From: an uncultured Prevotella sp.
GTDB taxonomy: Bacteria; Bacteroidota; Bacteroidia; Bacteroidales; Bacteroidaceae
Direction: 5' to 3'
Length of the DNA stretch: 13,675 nucleotides
Assembly: GCA_900544825.1 (NCBI GenBank)
Contig: UQWP01000080.1
Span: 1-13,675 of the forward strand
Shown here: positions 7,519 to 13,675 of the stretch, one piece after another
Position numbering within the stretch: position 1 is the first letter of the stretch
Layout: every line of letters begins with the position of its first letter
Notes under the pieces: generated by a model
Told to the model about the DNA's origin: nothing
What the model saw: only the letters and a program-made list of their open reading frames with translations
Databases searched by the model: none
Translations under genes and position numbers: made by a program

Positions 7519-8682
7519 ATGTTCAAGAAATTATATCATATTGCCCGTAGAGAGTGCGGTATCATGCGGAAGAATCCCATCTATCTCTTCTGCATGGTCA
7601 TCTTTCCCATCGTGGTGGTGATCTTCTTCACTACCCTGATGCAGGGAGGTGTGCCTACCGACATGCCTGTGGGCATTGTTGACCAGGACAATTCTCATAC
7701 CTCCCGCCAGCTGGTGCATAAGCTCGACGCTTTCCAGACCACCAAGGTAGTGGCTCACTATGAAAACATAGCCGAGGCAAGACATGCTATCCAGAAGAAC
7801 GAAATCTATGCCTTCCTGGTGATTCCCAACGGAACAGAGGCAGGACTAATGGCTTCCCGCCAGCCGAAGATTTCCTTCTACTACAGCAGCGTTTCGCTGG
7901 CAGCAGGCTCCCTGCTCTTCCGCGATCTGAAGACCATTTCCACCCTGGGAGGCGCAGCAGCCGGAATGGCGAAGCTGTCGGCACTGGGAAAGACGAACGA
8001 TGAAATCATGACCTTCCTGCAGCCTATCGCCGTGGATCTGCACATGATAGGCAACCCTTACGCCAACTACAACTATTATCTGTCGAGCGTAATGGTGCCG
8101 GGACTCATCATGCTGTTCATCTTCCTGATCACCCCTTATTCCATCGGAACGGAACTGAAGTTCAACAGAGCCAGAGACTGGATGCGAATGGCGAACAACA
8201 ATCCTTACCTCGCCATTGCGGGTAAGATGCTGCCTCAGACGCTCATCTTCCTGAGCATCTTCCTGCTCTTCGAGTTCTACATCTATTATGTATTGGGATT
8301 CCCGCATCCGGGAGGTGCAGCGCCTATCATACTGCTGGGCATTCTGAGCGTATTGTCCTGCCAGTGCTTCGGTATCTTTGCCTTCGGTCTGATGCCTTCC
8401 CTGCGCATGTCGATGAGTATCTGTTCGCTTTGGGGCGTGGTGAGTTTCTCCATCTGCGGAGCCACTTATCCACTCTTCTCCATGGATTCGCCTATCCAGG
8501 CCATCGGACAGCTCTTCCCTATGCGCCACTATTATATGATTTACCAGATGAACATCTTCAATGGTTTCCCGATGAGCGATGCTGTGCTCCACTGGGGCGC
8601 AATGGTACTCTTCTGTGCCCTGCCCATGCTCACGATTTGGAACATCAAGAAGGCAATGCTGGTTTACAAGTATCTGCCATAG
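7519..8682 (+). CDS. ABC-2 type transporter permease (first of a pair)
   Basis: Inner-membrane export permease of the ABC-2 (YhhJ/YbhS/YbhR-like) type, 387 aa. The layout is typical: a cytoplasmic N-terminal helix, TM1 at about 20-40, a large periplasmic domain at about 42-188, then five TM segments near 190-210, 237-259, 268-292, 297-319 and 357-375. The periplasmic domain contains VGIVDQDNSHTSRQL (51-65), a motif shared with the second permease (TAIVDLSHSHTSREF), so the two are paralogues likely to form a heterodimer. No Walker motifs occur in this protein. In the known families the ATPase is a separate or fused subunit; here none is encoded nearby. The gene follows the adaptor by 14 nt. 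Confidence 0.93.
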   Translation: MFKKLYHIARRECGIMRKNPIYLFCMVIFPIVVVIFFTTLMQGGVPTDMPVGIVDQDNSHTSRQLVHKLDAFQTTKVVAHYENIAEARHAIQKNEIYAFLVIPNGTEAGLMASRQPKISFYYSSVSLAAGSLLFRDLKTISTLGGAAAGMAKLSALGKTNDEIMTFLQPIAVDLHMIGNPYANYNYYLSSVMVPGLIMLFIFLITPYSIGTELKFNRARDWMRMANNNPYLAIAGKMLPQTLIFLSIFLLFEFYIYYVLGFPHPGGAAPIILLGILSVLSCQCFGIFAFGLMPSLRMSMSICSLWGVVSFSICGATYPLFSMDSPIQAIGQLFPMRHYYMIYQMNIFNGFPMSDAVLHWGAMVLFCALPMLTIWNIKKAMLVYKYLP

Positions 8683-8724
8683 GAATATGAAGAGTAAAGA
8701 ACTCAACAGCTTTACTAATCATAA

Positions 8725-8767
8725 AGTTCAATGTTCAAAGTTCAAAGTTAAAGAGTTTAATGTTAAA
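8725..8767 (+). repeat. Degenerate tandem heptamer repeat overlapping the second permease start
   Basis: About six units of period 7: AGTTCAA (8725-8731), TGTTCAA, AGTTCAA, AGTTAAA, an 8-nt GAGTTTAA (8753-8760) and TGTTAAA (8761-8767). The last units carry the start codon of the second permease (ATG at 8760-8762). This occupies most of the 77-nt gap between the permease genes. Slippage here would change the sequence around the start, though the effect is unknown. Confidence 0.65.
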
Positions 8768-10028
8768 AAGTAGTTTATTATATAAGATCATCAATGGAAT
8801 CTGGGATATGTGCTTCATCTGGAAGACGGAGATGCGCAATGTGTTCCGCGATGAGGGTGTGCTCATCTTCTGTATCCTGGTACCGCTGGGCTATCCGCTG
8901 CTCTACTCGTGGATTTACAACAACGAGGTGGTGAGAGAGGTGGATACGGCGATTGTTGACCTGAGCCACAGCCATACCTCCCGCGAGTTTATCCGCGATT
9001 ACGATGCTTCTCCGGATGTCAAGGCCACCTATTACTGCAACAGTCTCGATGAGGCAAAGCAGCTGGTGCAAAGGCAGGCTGTGCATGGAATCGTCTATAT
9101 TCCTGCCGATTTCGACACCAAGCTGAATCGTGGCGAACAGGCGCATGTAGGCGTATATTGCGATATGAGTCTGATGCTTACCTACAAAGCGATTTTCCAG
9201 ACCGCACAGGGTGTGGCGAGCCAGATCAACTCGGGAATCCAGATTTCGAAGGGAGGAGGATTTACGGATCGGGATGATGAAATCACTGCCCATCCATTGG
9301 AATTCGATGAAGTTCCGATATTCAATACCACCGTGGGATATGGTAATGCGATTCTTCCAGGCGTACTGGTGCTCATCCTGCAGCAAACCATGCTGCTGGG
9401 CATCGGAATGGCAGCAGGAACATCGAGAGAGCTGAACAGAAACCGAGAACTCATACCGGTAAGCAAGCATTATGGCGGCATTTTCCGAATCGTATTCGGC
9501 AAGGCGATGGTTTATTTCATGGTTTACGCCGTGATGGGAATGTACCTGACGCTGGTGGTTCCGAAACTTTTCGGCTTCGTAAGTATGGTAACCTGGACCA
9601 CCATTCTGGGTTTCCTCCTGCCTTATATTCTGTCATGCGTATTCTTCGGACTGATGCTATCGTGCCTGGTAAGATACCGTGAGAATGTGATGCTTCTGGT
9701 GGTTTTCACCTCAGTACCATTGCTCTTCATGACGGGAATTTCGTGGCCACAGAGCAATATTCCAGCCTTCTGGCAGGGATTTGCGTGGGTATTCCCATCT
9801 ACCTTCGGTATTAGAGGGTTCCTGAGAATCAGCAGTATGGGAGCATCTCTTGCCGATATTCTGCCGGAGTTCAGAGCGCTCTGGATACAGACGGGCGTCT
9901 ATTTCCTCGCCACCTGCCTGGTTTTCAGACAGCAGTTGCGCTCAGCAAGACTCAAGGCGAATCTTACAGCTGAAGTGGCAGAAGAAGAGGATGAGGCAGA
10001 AGAGCTTCTGGAGACTAAGAATCAATAG
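8760..10028 (+). CDS. ABC-2 type transporter permease (second of the pair)
   Basis: Paralogue of the preceding permease, 422 aa, and its likely dimer partner. TM1 is at about 33-52, a periplasmic domain at 53-195 carries TAIVDLSHSHTSREF (63-77), and five TM segments lie near 197-220, 243-268, 279-304, 308-328 and 374-391. A cytoplasmic tail at 402-422 is strongly acidic (nine Glu and one Asp), unlike the first permease. The ATG at 8760 lies inside a heptamer repeat; a second in-frame ATG at 8808 (residue 17) would still leave TM1 intact, so the exact start is uncertain. No ATP-binding domain is present. This is the last gene of the operon, followed by hairpins and a strong terminator. An 11-bp direct repeat (AGCTTCTGGAG, 10003-10013 and 10027-10037) straddles the stop codon. 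Confidence 0.91.
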   Translation: MLKSSLLYKIINGIWDMCFIWKTEMRNVFRDEGVLIFCILVPLGYPLLYSWIYNNEVVREVDTAIVDLSHSHTSREFIRDYDASPDVKATYYCNSLDEAKQLVQRQAVHGIVYIPADFDTKLNRGEQAHVGVYCDMSLMLTYKAIFQTAQGVASQINSGIQISKGGGFTDRDDEITAHPLEFDEVPIFNTTVGYGNAILPGVLVLILQQTMLLGIGMAAGTSRELNRNRELIPVSKHYGGIFRIVFGKAMVYFMVYAVMGMYLTLVVPKLFGFVSMVTWTTILGFLLPYILSCVFFGLMLSCLVRYRENVMLLVVFTSVPLLFMTGISWPQSNIPAFWQGFAWVFPSTFGIRGFLRISSMGASLADILPEFRALWIQTGVYFLATCLVFRQQLRSARLKANLTAEVAEEEDEAEELLETKNQ

Positions 10029-10067
10029 CTTCTGGAGGCAAAAAAATAAAGAGCTAGAATTCAAGAA

Positions 10068-10122
10068 TCAGGGGTTGACCATACAAAAAACAGCTGTTAA
10101 CTGTTAACCTGTTAACCCCTGA
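10068..10122 (+). repeat. Inverted repeat enclosing tandem TGTTAAC units downstream of the efflux operon
   Basis: TCAGGGGTTGAC (10068-10079) pairs with GTTAACCCCTGA (10111-10122), 12 bp with one G-U, around a 31-nt loop. The 3' side contains tandem units CTGTTAA at 10094-10100, 10101-10107 and 10109-10115, each including the palindrome GTTAAC. An A-rich tract rather than a U-run follows, so this is not by itself a classic terminator; it may protect the operon's 3' end. Confidence 0.5.
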
Positions 10123-10132
10123 GAGAAAAAAT

Positions 10133-10176
10133 AAAGCTAGGACTGCTTGCGGGCAATCCTAGCTTTTTTATTTTTA
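10133..10176 (+). terminator. Strong intrinsic terminator, probably bidirectional
   Basis: A perfect 10-bp stem, AAAGCTAGGA (10133-10142) with TCCTAGCTTT (10157-10166), a 14-nt loop, then a T-rich run (TTTTTTATTTTT including the stem end). On the opposite strand the stem is followed by TATTTTTTCTC, so it can also end the convergent Mrp-type gene. It separates the efflux operon from that gene. Confidence 0.88.
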
Positions 10177-10197
10177 TAACCTTATCGAATAGGTTAT
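10176..10197 (-). repeat. Small inverted repeat just after the Mrp-type gene
   Basis: ATAACCT (10176-10182) and AGGTTAT (10191-10197) form a 7-bp inverted repeat with an 8-nt loop, 3 nt beyond the stop codon of the minus-strand gene. It may act as a 3'-end stabilising hairpin ahead of the shared terminator. It lacks a good U-run of its own. Confidence 0.4.
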
Positions 10198-10200
10198 TTA

Positions 10201-11298
10201 TTAGTGTGTACTAACAATCTTGGTTGGAGCCTTCTCCGAATTTCTGCGGTTCACCACGGTAACGATGCTCTGGGCGAGGCTCAGGAAAGCCTGACCGGTG
10301 ATGGAATCAACCTTGGTAGCAGCAGGCGCACCATCATCACCACCCTCACAGATGCTCTGCACGATAGGAATCTGGGCAAGCAATGGCACATTCATCTCCT
10401 TGGCGAGATTCTTACAACCCTCCTTGCCGAAGATATAATACTTGTTCTCCGGCAACTCGGCAGGAGTAAAGTAAGCCATATTCTCGATAAGACCGAGGAT
10501 AGGCACATTCACCTTGTCATTCTGATACATGTCAATACCCTTTCTCGCATCGGCAAGCGCTACCTGCTGAGGAGTACTTACAATCACCGCACCCGTGATG
10601 GCGAGTGTCTGGAGCAGGGTAAGATGAATGTCGCTGGTGCCAGGAGGAGTATCGAGGATGAAGTAATCCAACTCACCCCAGTCAGCATCCGCAATCAGCT
10701 GCTTCAGGGCAGAGCAAGCCATACCGCCACGCCACAAGGTTGCCGTAGTAGGACTTACGAAGAAACCGATACTCAAGAGCTTCACGCCATATTTCTCGAC
10801 TGGTTCGATGAGGTCTCTGCCATCCTTGTGAACAGAATAAGGACGCTCCTCCTCTACACCGAACATCTTAGGCATGGAAGGACCGAAGATATCGGTATCG
10901 AGCAAGCCCACCTTGTAACCCAACTTGGCAAGTGCGATGGCGAGATTGGCAGAAACCGTACTCTTGCCTACTCCACCCTTACCAGAGCTTACAGCGATGA
11001 CGTTCTTCACCTGAGGAAGCATTTTTCCCACTTCAGGACGAGGAGCCGACTTGAACTCAGTAACGATCTCCACCTCAACCTCCTTGGAGATATGATAATG
11101 GATGGCAGCCTCAGCCGCCTTCACCGTACTCTTCAGGAACGGATCAGTATCTCTAGGGAAGAGCAGAACCACCTTCACCTTCATACCATTGATGCTAGGC
11201 GTATCTGCCAGCATCCCACTCTCTATAAGGTTCTTCTTGGTACCGGGATAGATGACGGTAGCAAGAGCCTCTTCAATTAATTTTGGATATAATGTCAT
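10201..11298 (-). CDS. apbC: Mrp/NBP35-type (ApbC-like) P-loop ATPase, iron-sulfur carrier family
   Basis: A cytoplasmic ATPase of the Mrp/ApbC/Nbp35 family, which helps load iron-sulfur clusters onto target proteins. With the ATG at 11298 it is 365 aa. An N-terminal MIP18-like (DUF59) domain at about 3-80 is followed by the deviant Walker A, SSGKGGVGKST (104-114), the LLDTDIFGPSMPKMFG block (132-147), LWRGGM (188-193) and the Walker B-like region DYFILDTPPGTSD (211-223). The family's cluster-binding CxxC, expected after IENMAYF (271-277), is absent: that stretch reads TPAELPENKYYIFG. The only cysteines are C195, C295 and C317. A longer frame opens with TTG at 11331, but the promoter's -7 box lies inside that extension, so I use the ATG. 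Transcribed alone, convergent with the efflux operon. Confidence 0.92.
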   Translation of the reverse strand: MTLYPKLIEEALATVIYPGTKKNLIESGMLADTPSINGMKVKVVLLFPRDTDPFLKSTVKAAEAAIHYHISKEVEVEIVTEFKSAPRPEVGKMLPQVKNVIAVSSGKGGVGKSTVSANLAIALAKLGYKVGLLDTDIFGPSMPKMFGVEEERPYSVHKDGRDLIEPVEKYGVKLLSIGFFVSPTTATLWRGGMACSALKQLIADADWGELDYFILDTPPGTSDIHLTLLQTLAITGAVIVSTPQQVALADARKGIDMYQNDKVNVPILGLIENMAYFTPAELPENKYYIFGKEGCKNLAKEMNVPLLAQIPIVQSICEGGDDGAPAATKVDSITGQAFLSLAQSIVTVVNRRNSEKAPTKIVSTH

Positions 11299-11319
11299 AA
11301 TTATTTTTTTTGTTTGGTG

Positions 11320-11351
11320 CAAAAGTAACAATAAATAATGTAATAAGCAAA
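11320..11351 (-). promoter_or_regulatory. Promoter for the Mrp-type gene
   Basis: Minus strand: TTTG at 11351-11348, a 20-nt spacer, TACTTTTG at 11327-11320. Transcription near 11314 gives a leader of only about 15 nt and supports the ATG at 11298 over the upstream TTG. Confidence 0.75.
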
Positions 11352-11365
11352 TAAAAACTAAATAA

Positions 11366-11397
11366 TTTCAGTTATTAAACACTTTTATGTATCTTTG
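11366..11397 (+). promoter_or_regulatory. Promoter for the GH115-like gene
   Basis: TTTC at 11366-11369 (one mismatch), a 20-nt spacer, TATCTTTG at 11390-11397. Transcription would begin near 11403, about 75 nt before the main start codon and just before the GGAG of a possible leader peptide. It lies back-to-back with the Mrp-gene promoter. Confidence 0.7.
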
Positions 11398-11410
11398 CAG
11401 ATTGGAGAAG

Positions 11411-11488
11411 ATGATGAAGCGACATCAGGAACTTCGGATTCCCCCTCCACCCTCAAAAACGACAAAACTGAATAAAAATGAATTATAA
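11411..11488 (+). CDS. Possible 25-codon leader peptide with a four-proline run
   Basis: A short frame opens ATG ATG at 11411-11416 with GGAG at 11404-11407, the most Shine-Dalgarno-like site in the window (3 or 6 nt spacing). It encodes 25 residues including RIPPPPSK and stops with TAA at 11486-11488, overlapping the GH115-like start (11478) by 11 nt in another frame. Runs of proline slow ribosomes, so this could act as a translational regulator. It may equally be chance: it is short, has no recognised homologue, and the predicted transcript begins only a few bases before the GGAG. Confidence 0.3.
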   Translation: MMKRHQELRIPPPPSKTTKLNKNEL

Positions 11489-13604
11489 GAAAATCATAGT
11501 AGGTTTCGCCCTTTCTCTGGCTTGTCTTTCCGTGCAGCAGGCGGGCGCAGAAACCTTCAGCAAGAGTAAGAAGAAAGAGAATGTGGCTGCAGCTACCAGC
11601 ATCAACTGGGCGGATGCTTCGGGCAAGGTAAGCTACTCTACCAACGCCACCACTTCGCCTGTAGTGAAGATTGCCCTCAGAATGTTTTCCGACGACATGA
11701 AGGCCGTAACCGGTAATGAAGCAAAGGAGAAATCCGGCGCCAACATCCAGATCTACCAGCTCAACCTGCTCACCAACAAGGAGTTTTCTGCCGTAGAAAA
11801 GCTCGGCGCTCCGCTCCACAAGTTCATCACAGCCAAGGATGCTTTCTACATCGGAACCCGAAAGGGCAAGATCATCGTGATAGGAAGCGACGCCCGAGGC
11901 ACTGCCTACGCCATCATGGAACTCTCCCGAATGGCTGGCGTTTCGCCTATGGCAGGATGGAACGACCTGAAGCCGCAGCCACGTCAGAATCTCTCTACCC
12001 AGGTGGGAACGGAGAAGATACAAATTCCGAGAATCGAATTCAGAGGTCTTGCCCTGAACGGAAGCAAGTGGATGAATCCGAAGAACTACAGTCAGCTGGC
12101 GCGCCTGATGCTGCGCCTGAGAGCCAACACCCTCTGGCAGGTGGACGGCAAGCACGAGGCTGCCTACAACAAGGCGGTGGTGGATAGCTTCGACATCTGC
12201 ATTGCCGAAAACTACAAGGTGACGGAAATCACCGGCAAGAAACACAAGAAGAAGCATAAGAAGACCCTGGAGAACGTGAAGATGATCTGCGCCGGCAACC
12301 AGATGCAGCTGGAGAATGTTTCCCCAGCCCTGGTGCTCGAAATGCTAAACAACAGGGATTATCTGGAAACCAAGTCGGAGCACCGGGAGAAATCCCATCG
12401 ATCGGAAATGCATAACAATGAAGACTGCGCATGGATTGCCAACGTAACCAATCCGAAGATGGTTCCGCTGCAGCTTGCCATGATTTCAGACCTTGCCTGG
12501 AACGGCGAAGCGCTGCAGGGAGGCATCAGCAACTACCTTCAGAACTGGCTCAGCAGCCTTTTCGGCAACGTAGCAGCCAAGAAAATCAAGCCGCTGATGG
12601 AGGAATACTATCGCCTGACCAGTATCCGCCAGCCAGCCTTCATGACCATGCCTTTCGGCGATACGGAGTTCCATTCGGGCGAATTCGGCAATGAACTGGA
12701 GCGCTATCTCTACGCCTACGACCTGCTGAAGACCAAGACTGCCAATCTGGAAAGAACCCTGCCTGCCGATCAGCGAGACGGATTCTTCGAAATCGTGAAA
12801 TATCCTATCTTCTCTGCTGCCCTCATCGCCGAAAAGGAGCTGGAGGCACAGGAAGCCAGAGATATCGCCCGTCCGGGTCTGTTCCCGAATGATGATGAAG
12901 CCAAGGCTTCGGCTGCCGTGAGCCTCAACGCCTTCAACACCCTGAAGCAGCTCAACGCCTACTATCTGAAGCTGGGCAAGGGCAAATGGAGCAGCATCAT
13001 CGCCACAGATGGAGCAGAAATGCAGGCTCCGCAGTTGCCGGGCACGCTATCGGCAAAGGATATCAAGCTTCTGATGCAGGATGCCTTCGACAGAAATCAA
13101 GACCTCCAGCCGCTGGTGACATTCACCAAGAACATCACCGCCAAGAATGCATACGACTGGACCAATGCCTTCCAGGCGCCAGCAGCCAAGGGAGAAACAG
13201 CCGAGAAGATCCAGCTGAAGCCATTGCTGGGTCACAGCAACAACGCCGTGAAGCTGCCAAAGGGAGCCATCCTGAGATATAGATTCGTAAGCAGCAGCAT
13301 AGGAGACGCAAGATTCACCCTCGCCACCATCCCGAGCTATCTGCCATACGAGAAGAATATGCGGGTAAGCGTGAGCATCGACGGCGCTGAACCGGTGATT
13401 TGCCAGATGAAGGAGGATTACAACTCCAAGGAATGGAAGATGAATCATTGGCGCGGACAGGCGCTCAAGAGCTTCTACGTAACCCTGCTCGACGGCTATC
13501 ATACTGTAGAAATCAAGGCGCTGGATGATAGCGTAATCGTTGACCAGTGGGTGCTTGATTTCGATGTAGATAGAGAATACTACGTATTCCCGGTTACGAA
13601 ATAA
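11478..13604 (+). CDS. Secreted GH115-like protein with a shortened catalytic barrel
   Basis: GH115 enzymes remove (4-O-methyl-)glucuronic acid from xylan and related glycans. This 708-aa protein has a signal peptide (about 1-24, cleavage near AGA|ET). An N-terminal domain at 40-180 includes GSDARGTAYAIMELSRMAGVSP (136-157, quoted across the motif), and the barrel entry is IPRIEFRGLALNG (183-195). A helical region at 335-470 has EEYYRLTSIRQPAF and FFEIVKYPIFSAAL. The C-terminal beta domain at 595-708 resembles the GH115 C-terminal domain. Between LRANTLWQ (214-221) and AWIANVTNPKMVPLQLAMISDLAWN (318-342), only about 96 residues stand where the family has a much longer catalytic stretch. This part contains a KKHKKKHKK patch (254-262). 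The frame is open throughout with ordinary codons, so the shortening looks old. It is probably an inactive relative or binding protein; the family call is from remembered motifs. Confidence 0.75.
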   Translation: MNYKKIIVGFALSLACLSVQQAGAETFSKSKKKENVAAATSINWADASGKVSYSTNATTSPVVKIALRMFSDDMKAVTGNEAKEKSGANIQIYQLNLLTNKEFSAVEKLGAPLHKFITAKDAFYIGTRKGKIIVIGSDARGTAYAIMELSRMAGVSPMAGWNDLKPQPRQNLSTQVGTEKIQIPRIEFRGLALNGSKWMNPKNYSQLARLMLRLRANTLWQVDGKHEAAYNKAVVDSFDICIAENYKVTEITGKKHKKKHKKTLENVKMICAGNQMQLENVSPALVLEMLNNRDYLETKSEHREKSHRSEMHNNEDCAWIANVTNPKMVPLQLAMISDLAWNGEALQGGISNYLQNWLSSLFGNVAAKKIKPLMEEYYRLTSIRQPAFMTMPFGDTEFHSGEFGNELERYLYAYDLLKTKTANLERTLPADQRDGFFEIVKYPIFSAALIAEKELEAQEARDIARPGLFPNDDEAKASAAVSLNAFNTLKQLNAYYLKLGKGKWSSIIATDGAEMQAPQLPGTLSAKDIKLLMQDAFDRNQDLQPLVTFTKNITAKNAYDWTNAFQAPAAKGETAEKIQLKPLLGHSNNAVKLPKGAILRYRFVSSSIGDARFTLATIPSYLPYEKNMRVSVSIDGAEPVICQMKEDYNSKEWKMNHWRGQALKSFYVTLLDGYHTVEIKALDDSVIVDQWVLDFDVDREYYVFPVTK

Positions 13605-13628
13605 AGGGAAATACAAGGATAAATCGAG

Positions 13629-13669
13629 TAGGAGGTAAACACTAATCATAGGTGTTTATCTCCTATTTT
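13629..13669 (+). terminator. Intrinsic terminator after the GH115-like gene
   Basis: A 14-bp stem, TAGGAGGTAAACAC (13629-13642) with GTGTTTATCTCCTA (13652-13665), one G-U pair, a 9-nt loop, then TTTT. It begins 25 nt after the stop codon, which suggests the gene is monocistronic. The few bases beyond it to the window end show nothing. Confidence 0.8.
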
Positions 13670-13675
13670 CATGTT

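Noticed and set aside
7846..8706. A 286-codon minus-strand frame opposite the first permease
   Set aside because: Its His/Gln/Glu/Arg-rich product is the typical complement of membrane-protein coding and shows no domain.
8725..8767. Heptamer repeats as a CRISPR array
   Set aside because: Units are 7 nt with no spacers, and there are no cas genes.
10003..10037. 11-bp direct repeat around the second permease stop codon as an insertion target duplication
   Set aside because: The copies are only 24 bp apart with no element between them; a small slippage duplication is the simpler reading.
11299..11331. N-terminal extension of the Mrp-type protein from a TTG codon
   Set aside because: The -7 box of the promoter (11320-11327) lies within it, so it would not be transcribed, and the family start fits MTLYPKL.
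11385..12257. A 290-codon minus-strand frame opposite the start of the GH115-like gene
   Set aside because: It runs across the promoter region of both divergent genes and encodes a low-quality shadow protein without motifs.

Overview
The window looks like chromosome from a Prevotellaceae member, and the style resembles Prevotella/Segatella copri. That assignment is an inference. It rests on a SusC/RagA-type receptor, a FimB/Mfa2-like lipoprotein and a GH115-type carbohydrate-active protein, on promoters matching the Bacteroidota consensus (TTTG, 19-20 bp, TAnnTTTG), and on starts that mostly lack a well-placed Shine-Dalgarno sequence.

Layout: (1) 1-2663, minus strand: a SusC-like TonB-dependent receptor whose frame breaks 31 bases from the window edge, with its promoter. 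Any SusD partner would lie outside the window. (2) 2774-3738, minus strand: a Cof-type HAD phosphatase with its own promoter and a leader of about 125 nt. (3) 3763-4843, plus strand: a divergently transcribed FimB/Mfa2-like lipoprotein with an acidic insert and a bulged hairpin in its 5' leader. (4) 4912-10176, plus strand: a four-gene efflux operon (TolC-like outer membrane factor, HlyD-like adaptor, two ABC-2 permeases). It has one visible promoter and ends at a strong bidirectional terminator. No ATP-binding subunit is encoded. (5) 10201-11351, minus strand: an Mrp/ApbC-type P-loop ATPase that converges on the same terminator and lacks the usual CxxC. (6) 11366-13669, plus strand: a divergently transcribed, secreted GH115-like protein that seems to have lost most of its catalytic barrel. 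It may be preceded by a short leader peptide with a PPPP run, and a 14-bp hairpin terminator follows it.

The efflux genes should form one tripartite envelope exporter: two permeases in the inner membrane, the adaptor across the periplasm and a TolC-like channel in the outer membrane. The SusC-like, FimB/Mfa2-like and GH115-like proteins are all envelope or exported proteins, and the HAD and Mrp genes are cytoplasmic housekeeping types. I see no transposase, integrase, tRNA, rRNA or CRISPR array. The observations most worth checking are the ATPase-less exporter, the gutted GH115 protein with its possible leader peptide, the broken SusC frame, and period-7 tandem repeats at the junctions of the efflux operon.
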